DNA from: Bacteroidaceae bacterium
GTDB lineage: Bacteria; Bacteroidota; Bacteroidia; Bacteroidales; Bacteroidaceae
Assembly (NCBI GenBank): GCA_028707655.1
Contig: JAQWAN010000135.1
Coordinates: forward strand, 1 to 5,919
DNA: 5,919 nt
Direction: 5' to 3'
Position 1 is the stretch's first letter. The number at the start of each line of letters is the position of its first letter. Below are positions 1 through 5,026 of this stretch, in pieces. The position numbers were made by a program, and so were the translations under genes. The notes under the pieces are model-generated. The model was not told where the DNA came from. It did not search any database and was given only the letters and a program-made list of their open reading frames with translations.

Positions 1-808
1 CTCTATCTGATTGATAGAAATAAAGTTTACCTTCCCACTGTCCGTTTTTAATTTTACCATATAGCCCAAGCTCCATACGATAGGCTTCTATGTCACTGTT
101 TTTGCGTGTTGCGGTGGTGTCATAAGCAATGGAACCATCTAGGTTATTACGTTTATAACGGAACTTGTATTTACCATCGGATTGTAGGTATTCGCCACTT
201 AGGGAGAGGTCGATATATTGATTGATTTTCTCTTCCCATCTAAAGGAGGGGTTAACAAGCTGTATCGATCCGGCTTTATAGCGTACTAAGAGATGTCTTT
301 TCTCTCCCTCCTTGAAAGAGGGTCTTTTGGCTTTTAGATAGATCGAGGAGCTGGAGGCAAAATCTTTTGCCGATTGAAAAATCTCACTCTTCTGTCCGTT
401 ATAGAGTGCTATACTCTCTAAATCGTCTAAGGAGTATCGACCCAAGTCGACGGTACCATTTTGTGCATTTCCTATCTCAATACCATCGTAAAAAACGCCT
501 ACATGGTGCGAGCCCATGTTGCGTACGTTTACTGTTTTTAGGCCGCCCATGCCACCGTAGTCTTTTAGTTGAACGCCTGAGAAATAGCGCACTGCATCTG
601 CCACAGAATGTGTGTTAAGTAGTTGTAGTTGTTTGCCCGAGAGTTGTTGTGTGGGAATAATCTCTTTGTAGGGCTTAGCCGTGATGATGACTTCGCTTAT
701 TCTTTGAATACTATCTAATTGGCTCTGTGCCCATGTGGGTAGTGCGGCAAAAAGAAAGAGGAGGCTAAGCACTCTTCTAATAGGGTGGCAAGAAAAAATT
801 TGAATCAT
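1..808 (-). CDS. btuB: BtuB-type TonB-dependent outer-membrane cobalamin receptor (partial, 3' end beyond the window)
   Basis: The reading frame is open from ATG at 808-806 to the window edge, giving 269 codons of a protein that is usually around 600-700 residues, so the end of the plug and most of the barrel are missing. Residues 1-27 form a signal peptide (RR at 11-12, hydrophobic run LSLLFLFAAL, cleavage likely after PTWA). A TonB-box-like stretch SEVIITAK lies at about 38-45. The plug domain follows, with LSGKQLQLLNTHSVADAVRY, GGLKTVNVRNMG and VFYDGIEIGN all typical of Bacteroidota BtuB-like plugs, and then the first barrel strands with alternating aromatic residues. The family imports cobalamin across the outer membrane using TonB energy. 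Assignment to cobalamin rather than another ligand rests mainly on the cobalamin riboswitch directly upstream. No Shine-Dalgarno sequence is visible; the leader before ATG is A-rich, as usual in this phylum. The start is the only ATG placed before the signal peptide. Confidence 0.9.
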   Translation of the reverse strand, partial: MIQIFSCHPIRRVLSLLFLFAALPTWAQSQLDSIQRISEVIITAKPYKEIIPTQQLSGKQLQLLNTHSVADAVRYFSGVQLKDYGGMGGLKTVNVRNMGSHHVGVFYDGIEIGNAQNGTVDLGRYSLDDLESIALYNGQKSEIFQSAKDFASSSSIYLKAKRPSFKEGEKRHLLVRYKAGSIQLVNPSFRWEEKINQYIDLSLSGEYLQSDGKYKFRYKRNNLDGSIAYDTTATRKNSDIEAYRMELGLYGKIKNGQWEGKLYFYQSDR

Positions 809-822
809 TGTAGTTGTTTTAA

Positions 823-842
823 GGCTCTTTTCCTCGAAAGCC
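823..842 (-). promoter_or_regulatory. Bulged hairpin between riboswitch and btuB start (putative expression platform)
   Basis: In the RNA, GGCU pairs with AGCC, then UU with AA, with one unpaired G on the 3' arm and a seven-base loop CGAGGAA. It lies 21 bases downstream of the aptamer and 14 bases before the btuB ATG. A hairpin with the same loop and the same bulge position but different stem bases follows the second riboswitch (3543-3570). No run of U follows, so it does not look like an intrinsic terminator. Control of translation initiation, or a loop-loop contact with the aptamer like the L5-L13 contact known in other cobalamin riboswitches, is more likely. The function is inferred. Confidence 0.6.
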
Positions 843-863
843 ATAAATAATTGTTGTTGTCTG

Positions 864-1032
864 TTGGCAGGTCTTCTGACTTTGTTCTTCTAATCTGCTA
901 CCTTCCCGATAAAATCAGTGGCGTAAAACGGCAAATTAGTGGTGTAATGAACTTACAGCAGCGGGACTGTTTAGGATTCTCACCCAATTCCCTTTTCATT
1001 GCTTCTCCCTACGATAGGGGGTTGCAAACCAA
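864..1032 (-). promoter_or_regulatory. Cobalamin riboswitch controlling btuB
   Basis: On the minus strand the RNA contains the full cobalamin aptamer signature. The 3' B12 box GUCAGAAGACCUGCC is at 880-866. Upstream are CGGGAAGG, GCCACUG, the core CAGUCCCGCUGCUGUA, GGUGAGAAUCC and GGGAAUU. A closing P1 helix is visible as UUGG (1032-1029) with CCAA (867-864), and P2 as UUGC/GCAA enclosing a CCCUA-UCG-UAGGG hairpin. The family binds adenosylcobalamin or related cobamides and turns down the downstream gene when the vitamin is plentiful. It sits 55 bases upstream of the btuB start, on the same strand. Confidence 0.95.
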
Positions 1033-1039
1033 TAGGCTA

Positions 1040-1070
1040 CAAAGATAGCTCATTTGTTATCCTTTCCAAA
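1040..1070 (-). promoter_or_regulatory. Bacteroidota-type sigma-ABfr promoter for riboswitch-btuB
   Basis: On the minus strand TTTG (1070-1067) is followed by exactly 19 bases and then TATCTTTG (1047-1040), an exact match to the Bacteroidota consensus TTTG-N19-TAnnTTTG. Transcription would start near 1034, right at the 5' edge of the aptamer. The promoter upstream of the second riboswitch has the same -7 octamer and the same spacing. Confidence 0.85.
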
Positions 1071-1074
1071 GGAT
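1059..1074. repeat. Perfect inverted repeat overlapping the -33 element of the btuB promoter
   Basis: ATCCTTT-CC-AAAGGAT has two 7-base arms and a 2-base centre. The right arm covers most of the -33 TTTG of the minus-strand promoter. It could be an operator or chance. A less perfect counterpart exists at the other B12 promoter (3786-3802). Confidence 0.4.
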
Positions 1075-1112
1075 GAGCTAGAAATAATAGGGTTGTTGTA
1101 TGGAAAATAAAG

Positions 1113-1145
1113 TAAGAAGGTGTACCATAATGATACACCTTCTTA
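1113..1145 (-). terminator. Hairpin terminator after the 742-residue surface protein gene
   Basis: TAAGAAGGTGTA (1113-1124) and TACACCTTCTTA (1134-1145) form a perfect 12-bp stem with a 9-base loop. It begins 34 bases after the stop codon of the upstream minus-strand gene. On the minus strand the stem is followed by CTTTATTTTCC, a moderately U-rich tail. It separates this gene from the promoter and riboswitch of btuB, so the two genes appear to be independent transcription units. Confidence 0.8.
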
Positions 1146-1179
1146 TGAAAATAAACTTGGCAGAGTTTATAAAATGATC

Positions 1180-3408
1180 TTATTGAATGAGTAATTTAAA
1201 GGATACCGATTTACCCGCTTTTACTCCTCTTAGTATATAGATACCAGCAGGAGGTGTTGTGGCAAGTTGGTAAGCATCACTAGTAGCGGTAAAGCTATAG
1301 GTTGCTGCTCCATTTAAAGTGTACAGTGTGCAATGGAAATCTTTTAATCCATTAACCATAACCGTTCCATGGAAAGAGTAAGCATTCTGAACAGTATTGG
1401 CTTGTTGGCTAATACCATCTGCTTTATGGATGGTGATGGCTATATCTGTTGTAACGGTTTTTCCGTTAGAGTTAAACTCAACGGTAACGGTGCTCTCTCC
1501 ATTGGTAAGTGGCGTTACTTCTAGATTGCCATCTTTAATCTTAGCGGTTAGAACATCGGTGTTAGATTGTGCAACTACTTGTTGGTCCATGGCAGCTGTC
1601 AGATTGTCTTGGTCACTGGCTACTTCACTTAAATCGATAGTGAACAGATCTATTGTTTGGATGGTAATCGGTGCAACCGCTTCAGCTATTATAGGGTCGG
1701 CGTTGTCGGGGAAGAGTGGTTGTTCTGGGAACCAGTAGTTGGCTTGATCTAATGCCGTCTCACTGACTAATTGACCCGTGTTGGTATATTCGCGTACCTC
1801 ATAGTCCGTACTTCCATACGATTTATAGAGTTGCATATAGATATGGTCGGTAACGGGGTCGATACGAACGGCCGAGCCATATAGATACCAACCTGAGTCT
1901 TTGATGTCAATGAGTTGCTCTGGTTGTGGGTTCTCTGCTTCTAAATCCATCTTATAAAAGATGGTGCTACCTTGCCATCCACCATTATTGCCCCAATATA
2001 GGGTGTTGGTTTGTGCACTAGCAAAGAAGGGATCTGGCGTCCATGCATACCATGAGTTGGGTATAGCTGTTTCGCTAGATAAAGAGAGGGTAGTGGTCTC
2101 CAGTGTTTTAGCATCTATCTTAATCAGTTCTGTGTCGGCAGCAATCCAGATATTTCCATCTTTACTGACCGTTAGGCCACCAATTGTTTTGCTGCTGGTA
2201 ACTGTTTTTACTAGGCTGTTATCTGCGGTGTTAATCACCAATACCCCTTTGCTACTGTTTACAGCAAAAAGATATTTGTTGAGACAAGCCATCATTCCTA
2301 TTTCGCCTTCGCTACCAGAAATGATATCTCCCAATTCTAGTTGCTTCATATCGAAGGATAGTATACCTCCAGAGGTACCAACATATCCTTTTTCCTTGTT
2401 CACTGCTGCAAAAGAACGACCGTCGTTACCCTTTAATTCCTCAAAGCTTTTTATCTTTTTTAGTGTTTTAGCATTGGTTATTACTAAACGTCCATTTCCT
2501 TCGCTAGTTGTGTCTCCTATATCTTCTGCTTGTTTAGATAGGAGAAACATTTTATCGCCATAGATGGTAGCATATGACCCTGTGGCTCCTAATGCGTTTC
2601 CTGGATTTGCTTTGCGATAGACATCGTAGGTCCATGTACCCTCATCCGACAAGAAATTGATGGAGGCATTACGATGTCCAATCCAATCTTGGTTAAAGAA
2701 GAAGGTACCCTGTGTGTATTTAGTTGCATTTATTGCTGCTGCTTCAACTGGTTTGAAGGTGGCTTCTTCAAAACCGGGTGCAAACGACCAAAGGTCCCAA
2801 CTGCCATCTGTTAGTGTTCTAAAATCGGAAGCAACGCCTGACATCTTATAGTCGCCATTTATATCTTGTGTATAGTAATACCAGAATCCTGTTCCCCATC
2901 CCGATTGCCAGTAATCGGCGGTGTCTTTTGCTTTCCAGTTGTCGAATGTGCCCGATGTAATAAACTTAAGACCATTCTGGAAGGTTCTTATTTCGTTTTC
3001 CCAAACGATGGCTGTATCATAATCGTAATCGGTGTCATAACCGATGCCTCCAATGGCATAACCATATTGAGAGGGTGTTTGTGTCATATAATAGAGGCGG
3101 TCGTCGGCAGCAGCAACAGCTTTTAGCATATCGTATCCTGTTGCTTCTCCATCCCAACGATAACCCCACACCTTTGCATGGGTCTCTCCCTCTACATTCC
3201 ATTGAATGGTTATAGCGGCTTTGTTTTCGCCTTGACCTACCCAAAAAAGGATATCATCAAAGGTAAAGGCTGTATTCTCTCCTGCCTTTTGTAGCGTAGG
3301 TGTTTGGACCTTTGCATTGGGCATACCTTGTACGCTGTAGGGAGCATTTTGTGCTATCACTCCTATGCAAAGTAATGCAGCTAGGCTAAATAAGTAAATT
3401 TTTTTCAT
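1180..3408 (-). CDS. Cobalamin-regulated secreted surface protein: WGYRWDG domain, DUF5074-like beta-propeller, Ig-like domain, T9SS-type C-terminus
   Basis: A complete 742-residue protein. Residues 1-20 are a signal peptide (MKKIYLFSLAALLCIGVIA). Cys14 is preceded by LL, which is not a lipobox, so signal peptidase I cleavage is expected. Residues about 46-225 form a domain with DDILFWVGQGENKAAI and WGYRWDGEATGYDMLKAV. Residues about 230-575 show repeated beta-strand units (LVITNAKTLKKIKSF, GVLVINTADNSLVKTV, ELIKIDAKTLETTTL) ending in YWFPEQPLFPDNADPII, resembling DUF5074/YncE-like propellers. Residues about 577-662 look Ig-like or cadherin-like. Residues about 672-742 end in PAGIYILRGVKAGKSVSFKL, the pattern of a type IX secretion sorting domain. 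The gene has its own cobalamin riboswitch and lies just upstream of btuB, so a role in capturing cobamides at the cell surface for BtuB is likely. BtuG, a propeller lipoprotein of gut Bacteroides, is the known functional parallel. Ligand binding itself is inferred, not visible. Confidence 0.85.
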   Translation of the reverse strand: MKKIYLFSLAALLCIGVIAQNAPYSVQGMPNAKVQTPTLQKAGENTAFTFDDILFWVGQGENKAAITIQWNVEGETHAKVWGYRWDGEATGYDMLKAVAAADDRLYYMTQTPSQYGYAIGGIGYDTDYDYDTAIVWENEIRTFQNGLKFITSGTFDNWKAKDTADYWQSGWGTGFWYYYTQDINGDYKMSGVASDFRTLTDGSWDLWSFAPGFEEATFKPVEAAAINATKYTQGTFFFNQDWIGHRNASINFLSDEGTWTYDVYRKANPGNALGATGSYATIYGDKMFLLSKQAEDIGDTTSEGNGRLVITNAKTLKKIKSFEELKGNDGRSFAAVNKEKGYVGTSGGILSFDMKQLELGDIISGSEGEIGMMACLNKYLFAVNSSKGVLVINTADNSLVKTVTSSKTIGGLTVSKDGNIWIAADTELIKIDAKTLETTTLSLSSETAIPNSWYAWTPDPFFASAQTNTLYWGNNGGWQGSTIFYKMDLEAENPQPEQLIDIKDSGWYLYGSAVRIDPVTDHIYMQLYKSYGSTDYEVREYTNTGQLVSETALDQANYWFPEQPLFPDNADPIIAEAVAPITIQTIDLFTIDLSEVASDQDNLTAAMDQQVVAQSNTDVLTAKIKDGNLEVTPLTNGESTVTVEFNSNGKTVTTDIAITIHKADGISQQANTVQNAYSFHGTVMVNGLKDFHCTLYTLNGAATYSFTATSDAYQLATTPPAGIYILRGVKAGKSVSFKLLIQ

Positions 3409-3427
3409 CCGTTTATAGTTATAAATT

Positions 3428-3480
3428 AAAAAAATAATCGTTTCCGTTAATTCGTATAGAGGGCGCTAATCGTACGATTA
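3428..3480 (-). promoter_or_regulatory. Possible terminator-like pairing in the leader of the surface protein gene
   Basis: In the minus-strand RNA UAAUCGU (3480-3474) can pair with ACGAUUA (3441-3435), which is directly followed by seven U (3434-3428), 19 bases before the ATG. The same UAAUCGU also belongs to the palindrome at 3466-3481, so the two pairings exclude each other. The enclosed loop is long (32 bases) and the stem is A/U-rich, so this is a weak candidate for an attenuator. Confidence 0.25.
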
Positions 3481-3481
3481 G
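3466..3481. repeat. 16-bp perfect palindrome in the leader
   Basis: CTAATCGTACGATTAG is its own reverse complement. It lies between the second riboswitch and the 742-residue protein gene, about 60 bases before the start codon. It may act as a protein-binding site or as an RNA hairpin in the leader; nothing in the sequence decides between them. Confidence 0.5.
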
Positions 3482-3485
3482 TCCT

Positions 3486-3507
3486 TCCTATTATATGTAT
3501 AATAGGA
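3486..3507. repeat. Inverted repeat with 9-bp arms in the leader
   Basis: TCCTATTAT (3486-3494) and ATAATAGGA (3499-3507) are perfect complements around a 4-base loop. It is only four bases from the neighbouring palindrome, so the leader RNA of the surface protein would carry two consecutive hairpins. On the minus strand no U-run follows directly, so it is not a normal intrinsic terminator for this gene. Confidence 0.5.
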
Positions 3508-3542
3508 CAAGAGTGCTATATTTTTTTTAATCTAAAATGCGC

Positions 3543-3570
3543 GTGTCTTTTCTTTCCTCGAGAAAAACAC
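3543..3570 (-). promoter_or_regulatory. Bulged hairpin after the second riboswitch (putative expression platform)
   Basis: In the RNA, GUGU pairs with ACAC and UUUUCU with AGAAAA on either side of a single unpaired G on the 3' arm, with loop CGAGGAA. Loop and bulge position are identical to the hairpin before btuB (823-842), while the stem bases differ and remain paired. It starts 11 bases downstream of the aptamer. The start codon is 134 bases further on, so this hairpin cannot itself cover the translation start. Confidence 0.65.
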
Positions 3571-3581
3571 AAAAGAAAATG

Positions 3582-3760
3582 ATTGGCAGGTCTTCTGACT
3601 CGTTTCTGTAGTAAGCGCCTTCCCGAAGAGTGATACTTCAGTGGCAAAGGGGTGTTGCTTATTACATTGCATGAAAACATACAGCAGCGGGACTGTTTAG
3701 GATTCTCACCTAATTCCCTTTAAATTGCTCCTCTCGCAAAATGGAGATTTGCAAACCAAT
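3582..3760 (-). promoter_or_regulatory. Cobalamin riboswitch controlling the 742-residue surface protein
   Basis: The minus-strand RNA has the B12 box GUCAGAAGACCUGCC (3599-3585), CGGGAAGG, GCCACUG, CAGUCCCGCUGCUGUA, GGUGAGAAUCC and GGGAAUU, all in the expected order. The P1 helix is AUUGG (3760-3756) with CCAAU (3586-3582). P2 is UUGC/GCAA. The core is almost identical to the riboswitch at 864-1032, while the peripheral loops between GCUGUA and GCCACUG differ in sequence and length. This indicates either an old duplication of the control region or selection on the core alone. Confidence 0.95.
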
Positions 3761-3766
3761 GCGCAA

Positions 3767-3797
3767 CAAAGATAGATGCTTTTTCTTTTCTTCCAAA
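3767..3797 (-). promoter_or_regulatory. Bacteroidota-type promoter for the riboswitch and surface protein unit
   Basis: On the minus strand TTTG (3797-3794), 19 bases, then TATCTTTG (3774-3767). It matches the phylum consensus exactly and is the twin of the btuB promoter. The expected transcription start, near 3760, coincides with the first base of the aptamer P1 helix. Confidence 0.85.
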
Positions 3798-3802
3798 GAA
3801 AA
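3786..3802. repeat. Inverted repeat overlapping the -33 element of the second B12 promoter
   Basis: TTTTCTT (3786-3792) and AAGAAAA (3796-3802) flank a CCA centre and overlap the -33 TTTG. The centre CTTCCAAAG resembles CTTTCCAAAG at the btuB promoter. Low-complexity arms make chance a real possibility. Confidence 0.3.
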
Positions 3803-3972
3803 TAGTAGATATTTATTCTGCAATCAAAAATAAAGACCTATTTTTACAGACTAAATGTTAGATGCTAGAGCAATCTAGTTTATTTTTAATAGGCTAAAAG
3901 AGGCCATACAGCATCTTTCTAAAGGTGTGGTGTAGGTCTTAATTTATACTTAAACTCATACAATAATATCTG

Positions 3973-4785
3973 ATGACTAAAAAATTTATATCTCCTGCTG
4001 CTTGGTTCTCTTTTTCTTATCCTGCTACTTGGTTTGAACTGGAAGATGAAAGCGACTCTTTCCTTTTTTGTAATCCAGATAAATGGAATGGTAATTTTAG
4101 AATATCTGCCTTTAGAGGGGAGAATGAGCAGTATGCCAAAGATTCACTTCTGTTGGAGCAAAAAGAGAATCCTTCTTGTGTGCACCAAACCGTTGGAAAA
4201 TGGGCGTGTTTGTATAGTAATGAATCGTTTGAAGAGGAGGGAGTGGATTACACCTCTCATTATTGGTTGTTTGGCGAACGCGATTTGTTAGTGGAGTGTA
4301 GCTTTACGGTGCAAAGTGGCGATAGCTTTGCTGTTGTGGAACCTATCATAGCTAGTGTTGTTTTGCGCGATTTTTCTCAGAAGGTACAGAAAGAGATTAT
4401 CCCTATTCGGTTGCAAGAAATAGCCTTTATAAATGAGTCGTTTAATTGGGTGGCAGAGAATGTTAAGAAATATCTTGCAAAAGATTTTGAGGGGTCTATT
4501 GCAGATATCCAACGACTCCAACAGCTCATTGACAAAGATTATATCTCCATGAATCAACCTCAAATTGTTTCTTTTATTGCTATTGCAATAGGGGTGATTT
4601 TGGAGAATGAGGTGGATGGTGTAAACTGGGTTACGGTTGTGGATGGAAAGAATGAATATCCTTCGCTCTATGTTGCCTCCTTGGATACCAATTATCCTAT
4701 AACTACTCTTTTAATGGATTTCTATGCTACACAAGCTAAACCTAAATTACAATCGTTTTATCAACAATTACTAGCGGGTAACTAG
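3973..4785 (+). CDS. DUF3805/DUF3806 domain-containing protein, function unknown
   Basis: A complete 270-residue protein without signal peptide or membrane segment, so probably cytoplasmic. Residues about 5-140 (ISPAAWFSFSYPATW, DSFLFCNPDKWNGNFRISAF, VDYTSHYWLFGERDLLVECSF) resemble the DUF3805 family of Bacteroidota. Residues about 150-265 (SIADIQRLQQLID, IGVILENEVDGVNWVTVVD, LYVASLDTNYPITTLLMDF) resemble DUF3806, which commonly follows it. No catalytic motif is evident and the role of either domain is not established. Family names are recalled from sequence pattern, not searched. The ATG at 3973 directly precedes the conserved N-terminus. The gene is divergent from the B12 unit and is followed by its own terminator, so it seems monocistronic. 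I found no convincing TTTG/TAnnTTTG promoter in 3803-3972. Confidence 0.8.
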   Translation: MTKKFISPAAWFSFSYPATWFELEDESDSFLFCNPDKWNGNFRISAFRGENEQYAKDSLLLEQKENPSCVHQTVGKWACLYSNESFEEEGVDYTSHYWLFGERDLLVECSFTVQSGDSFAVVEPIIASVVLRDFSQKVQKEIIPIRLQEIAFINESFNWVAENVKKYLAKDFEGSIADIQRLQQLIDKDYISMNQPQIVSFIAIAIGVILENEVDGVNWVTVVDGKNEYPSLYVASLDTNYPITTLLMDFYATQAKPKLQSFYQQLLAGN

Positions 4786-4812
4786 CCTTTTTTACCCAAT
4801 TTTAGCTTCAAT

Positions 4813-4850
4813 AAAGGGGTGTGTCTTTTAAAGACGCATCCCTTTGTTGT
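4813..4850 (+). terminator. Rho-independent-type terminator after the DUF3805/DUF3806 gene
   Basis: AAAGGGGTGTGTC (4813-4825) pairs along its whole 13 bases with GACGCATCCCTTT (4833-4845), using two G-U wobbles, around a 7-base TTTTAAA loop. It is followed by GTTGT, a short U-containing tail. It begins 27 bases after the stop codon and isolates this gene from the SusC-like gene downstream. Confidence 0.8.
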
Positions 4851-4937
4851 TTCAAAAAGTTAATATATCTAACAAAACGTAAGTGACGAGTGTAAAAAAA
4901 CCTAAATAGGGAGCTGTTTTTTGAATTAGTAGTTAAA

Positions 4938-4972
4938 TTGTTGTTCAAACGCATAATGAATTGATATATTTG
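4938..4972 (+). promoter_or_regulatory. Bacteroidota-type promoter for the SusC-like gene
   Basis: TATATTTG at 4965-4972 matches the -7 consensus TAnnTTTG exactly. The -33 element is less clear: TTGTTGTT at 4938-4945 offers a TTG at 4941-4943 with a 21-base spacer instead of 19. Transcription would start near 4978, giving a short A-rich leader before the ATG at 5000. Confidence 0.65.
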
Positions 4973-4999
4973 CTTCGTTATCTAAACAAAATAAAACTT

Positions 5000-5026
5000 A
5001 TGAGAAAAATTATTATTTATCAATGA
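5000..5026 (+). other. Eight-codon reading frame at the expected SusC start, probable frameshifted 5' end
   Basis: ATG at 5000 has the position and A-rich leader expected for the receptor start but reads only MRKIIIYQ before TGA at 5024-5026. That stop overlaps the in-frame ATG at 5023 as ATGA. Adding one A in or just before the A-run (5003-5009) joins this ATG to the downstream frame as MRKNYYLSMIFLSMLGA (or MKKN...), a normal signal peptide. It is therefore best read as the broken beginning of the next gene; a translationally coupled minigene is the alternative. Confidence 0.6.

Noticed and set aside
367..618. 83-codon plus-strand reading frame
   Set aside because: It is the complement of the BtuB plug coding sequence, whose protein motifs are convincing.
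851..1048. 65-codon plus-strand reading frame
   Set aside because: It lies almost entirely on the complement of the cobalamin riboswitch and promoter, which explain the sequence.
1961..2563. 200-codon plus-strand reading frame
   Set aside because: It is antisense to the well-supported 742-residue protein, has no domain-like pattern, and its composition follows from the opposite frame.
3486..3528. Hairpin followed by a T8 run (3521-3528) on the plus strand as a terminator
   Set aside because: The T-run is 13 bases from the stem and no plus-strand gene precedes it.
864..3760. The two near-identical riboswitch segments as ends of a mobile element or a recombination repeat
   Set aside because: Identity is limited to the aptamer core, with different peripheral loops; there are no transposase, target duplications or terminal repeats, and both copies sit correctly before B12-related genes.
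3865..3888. CTAGA-GCAA-TCTAG hairpin with a T-rich tail on the plus strand
   Set aside because: The stem is only 5 bp and there is no plus-strand transcript upstream that it could end; likely chance in A/T-rich intergenic DNA.
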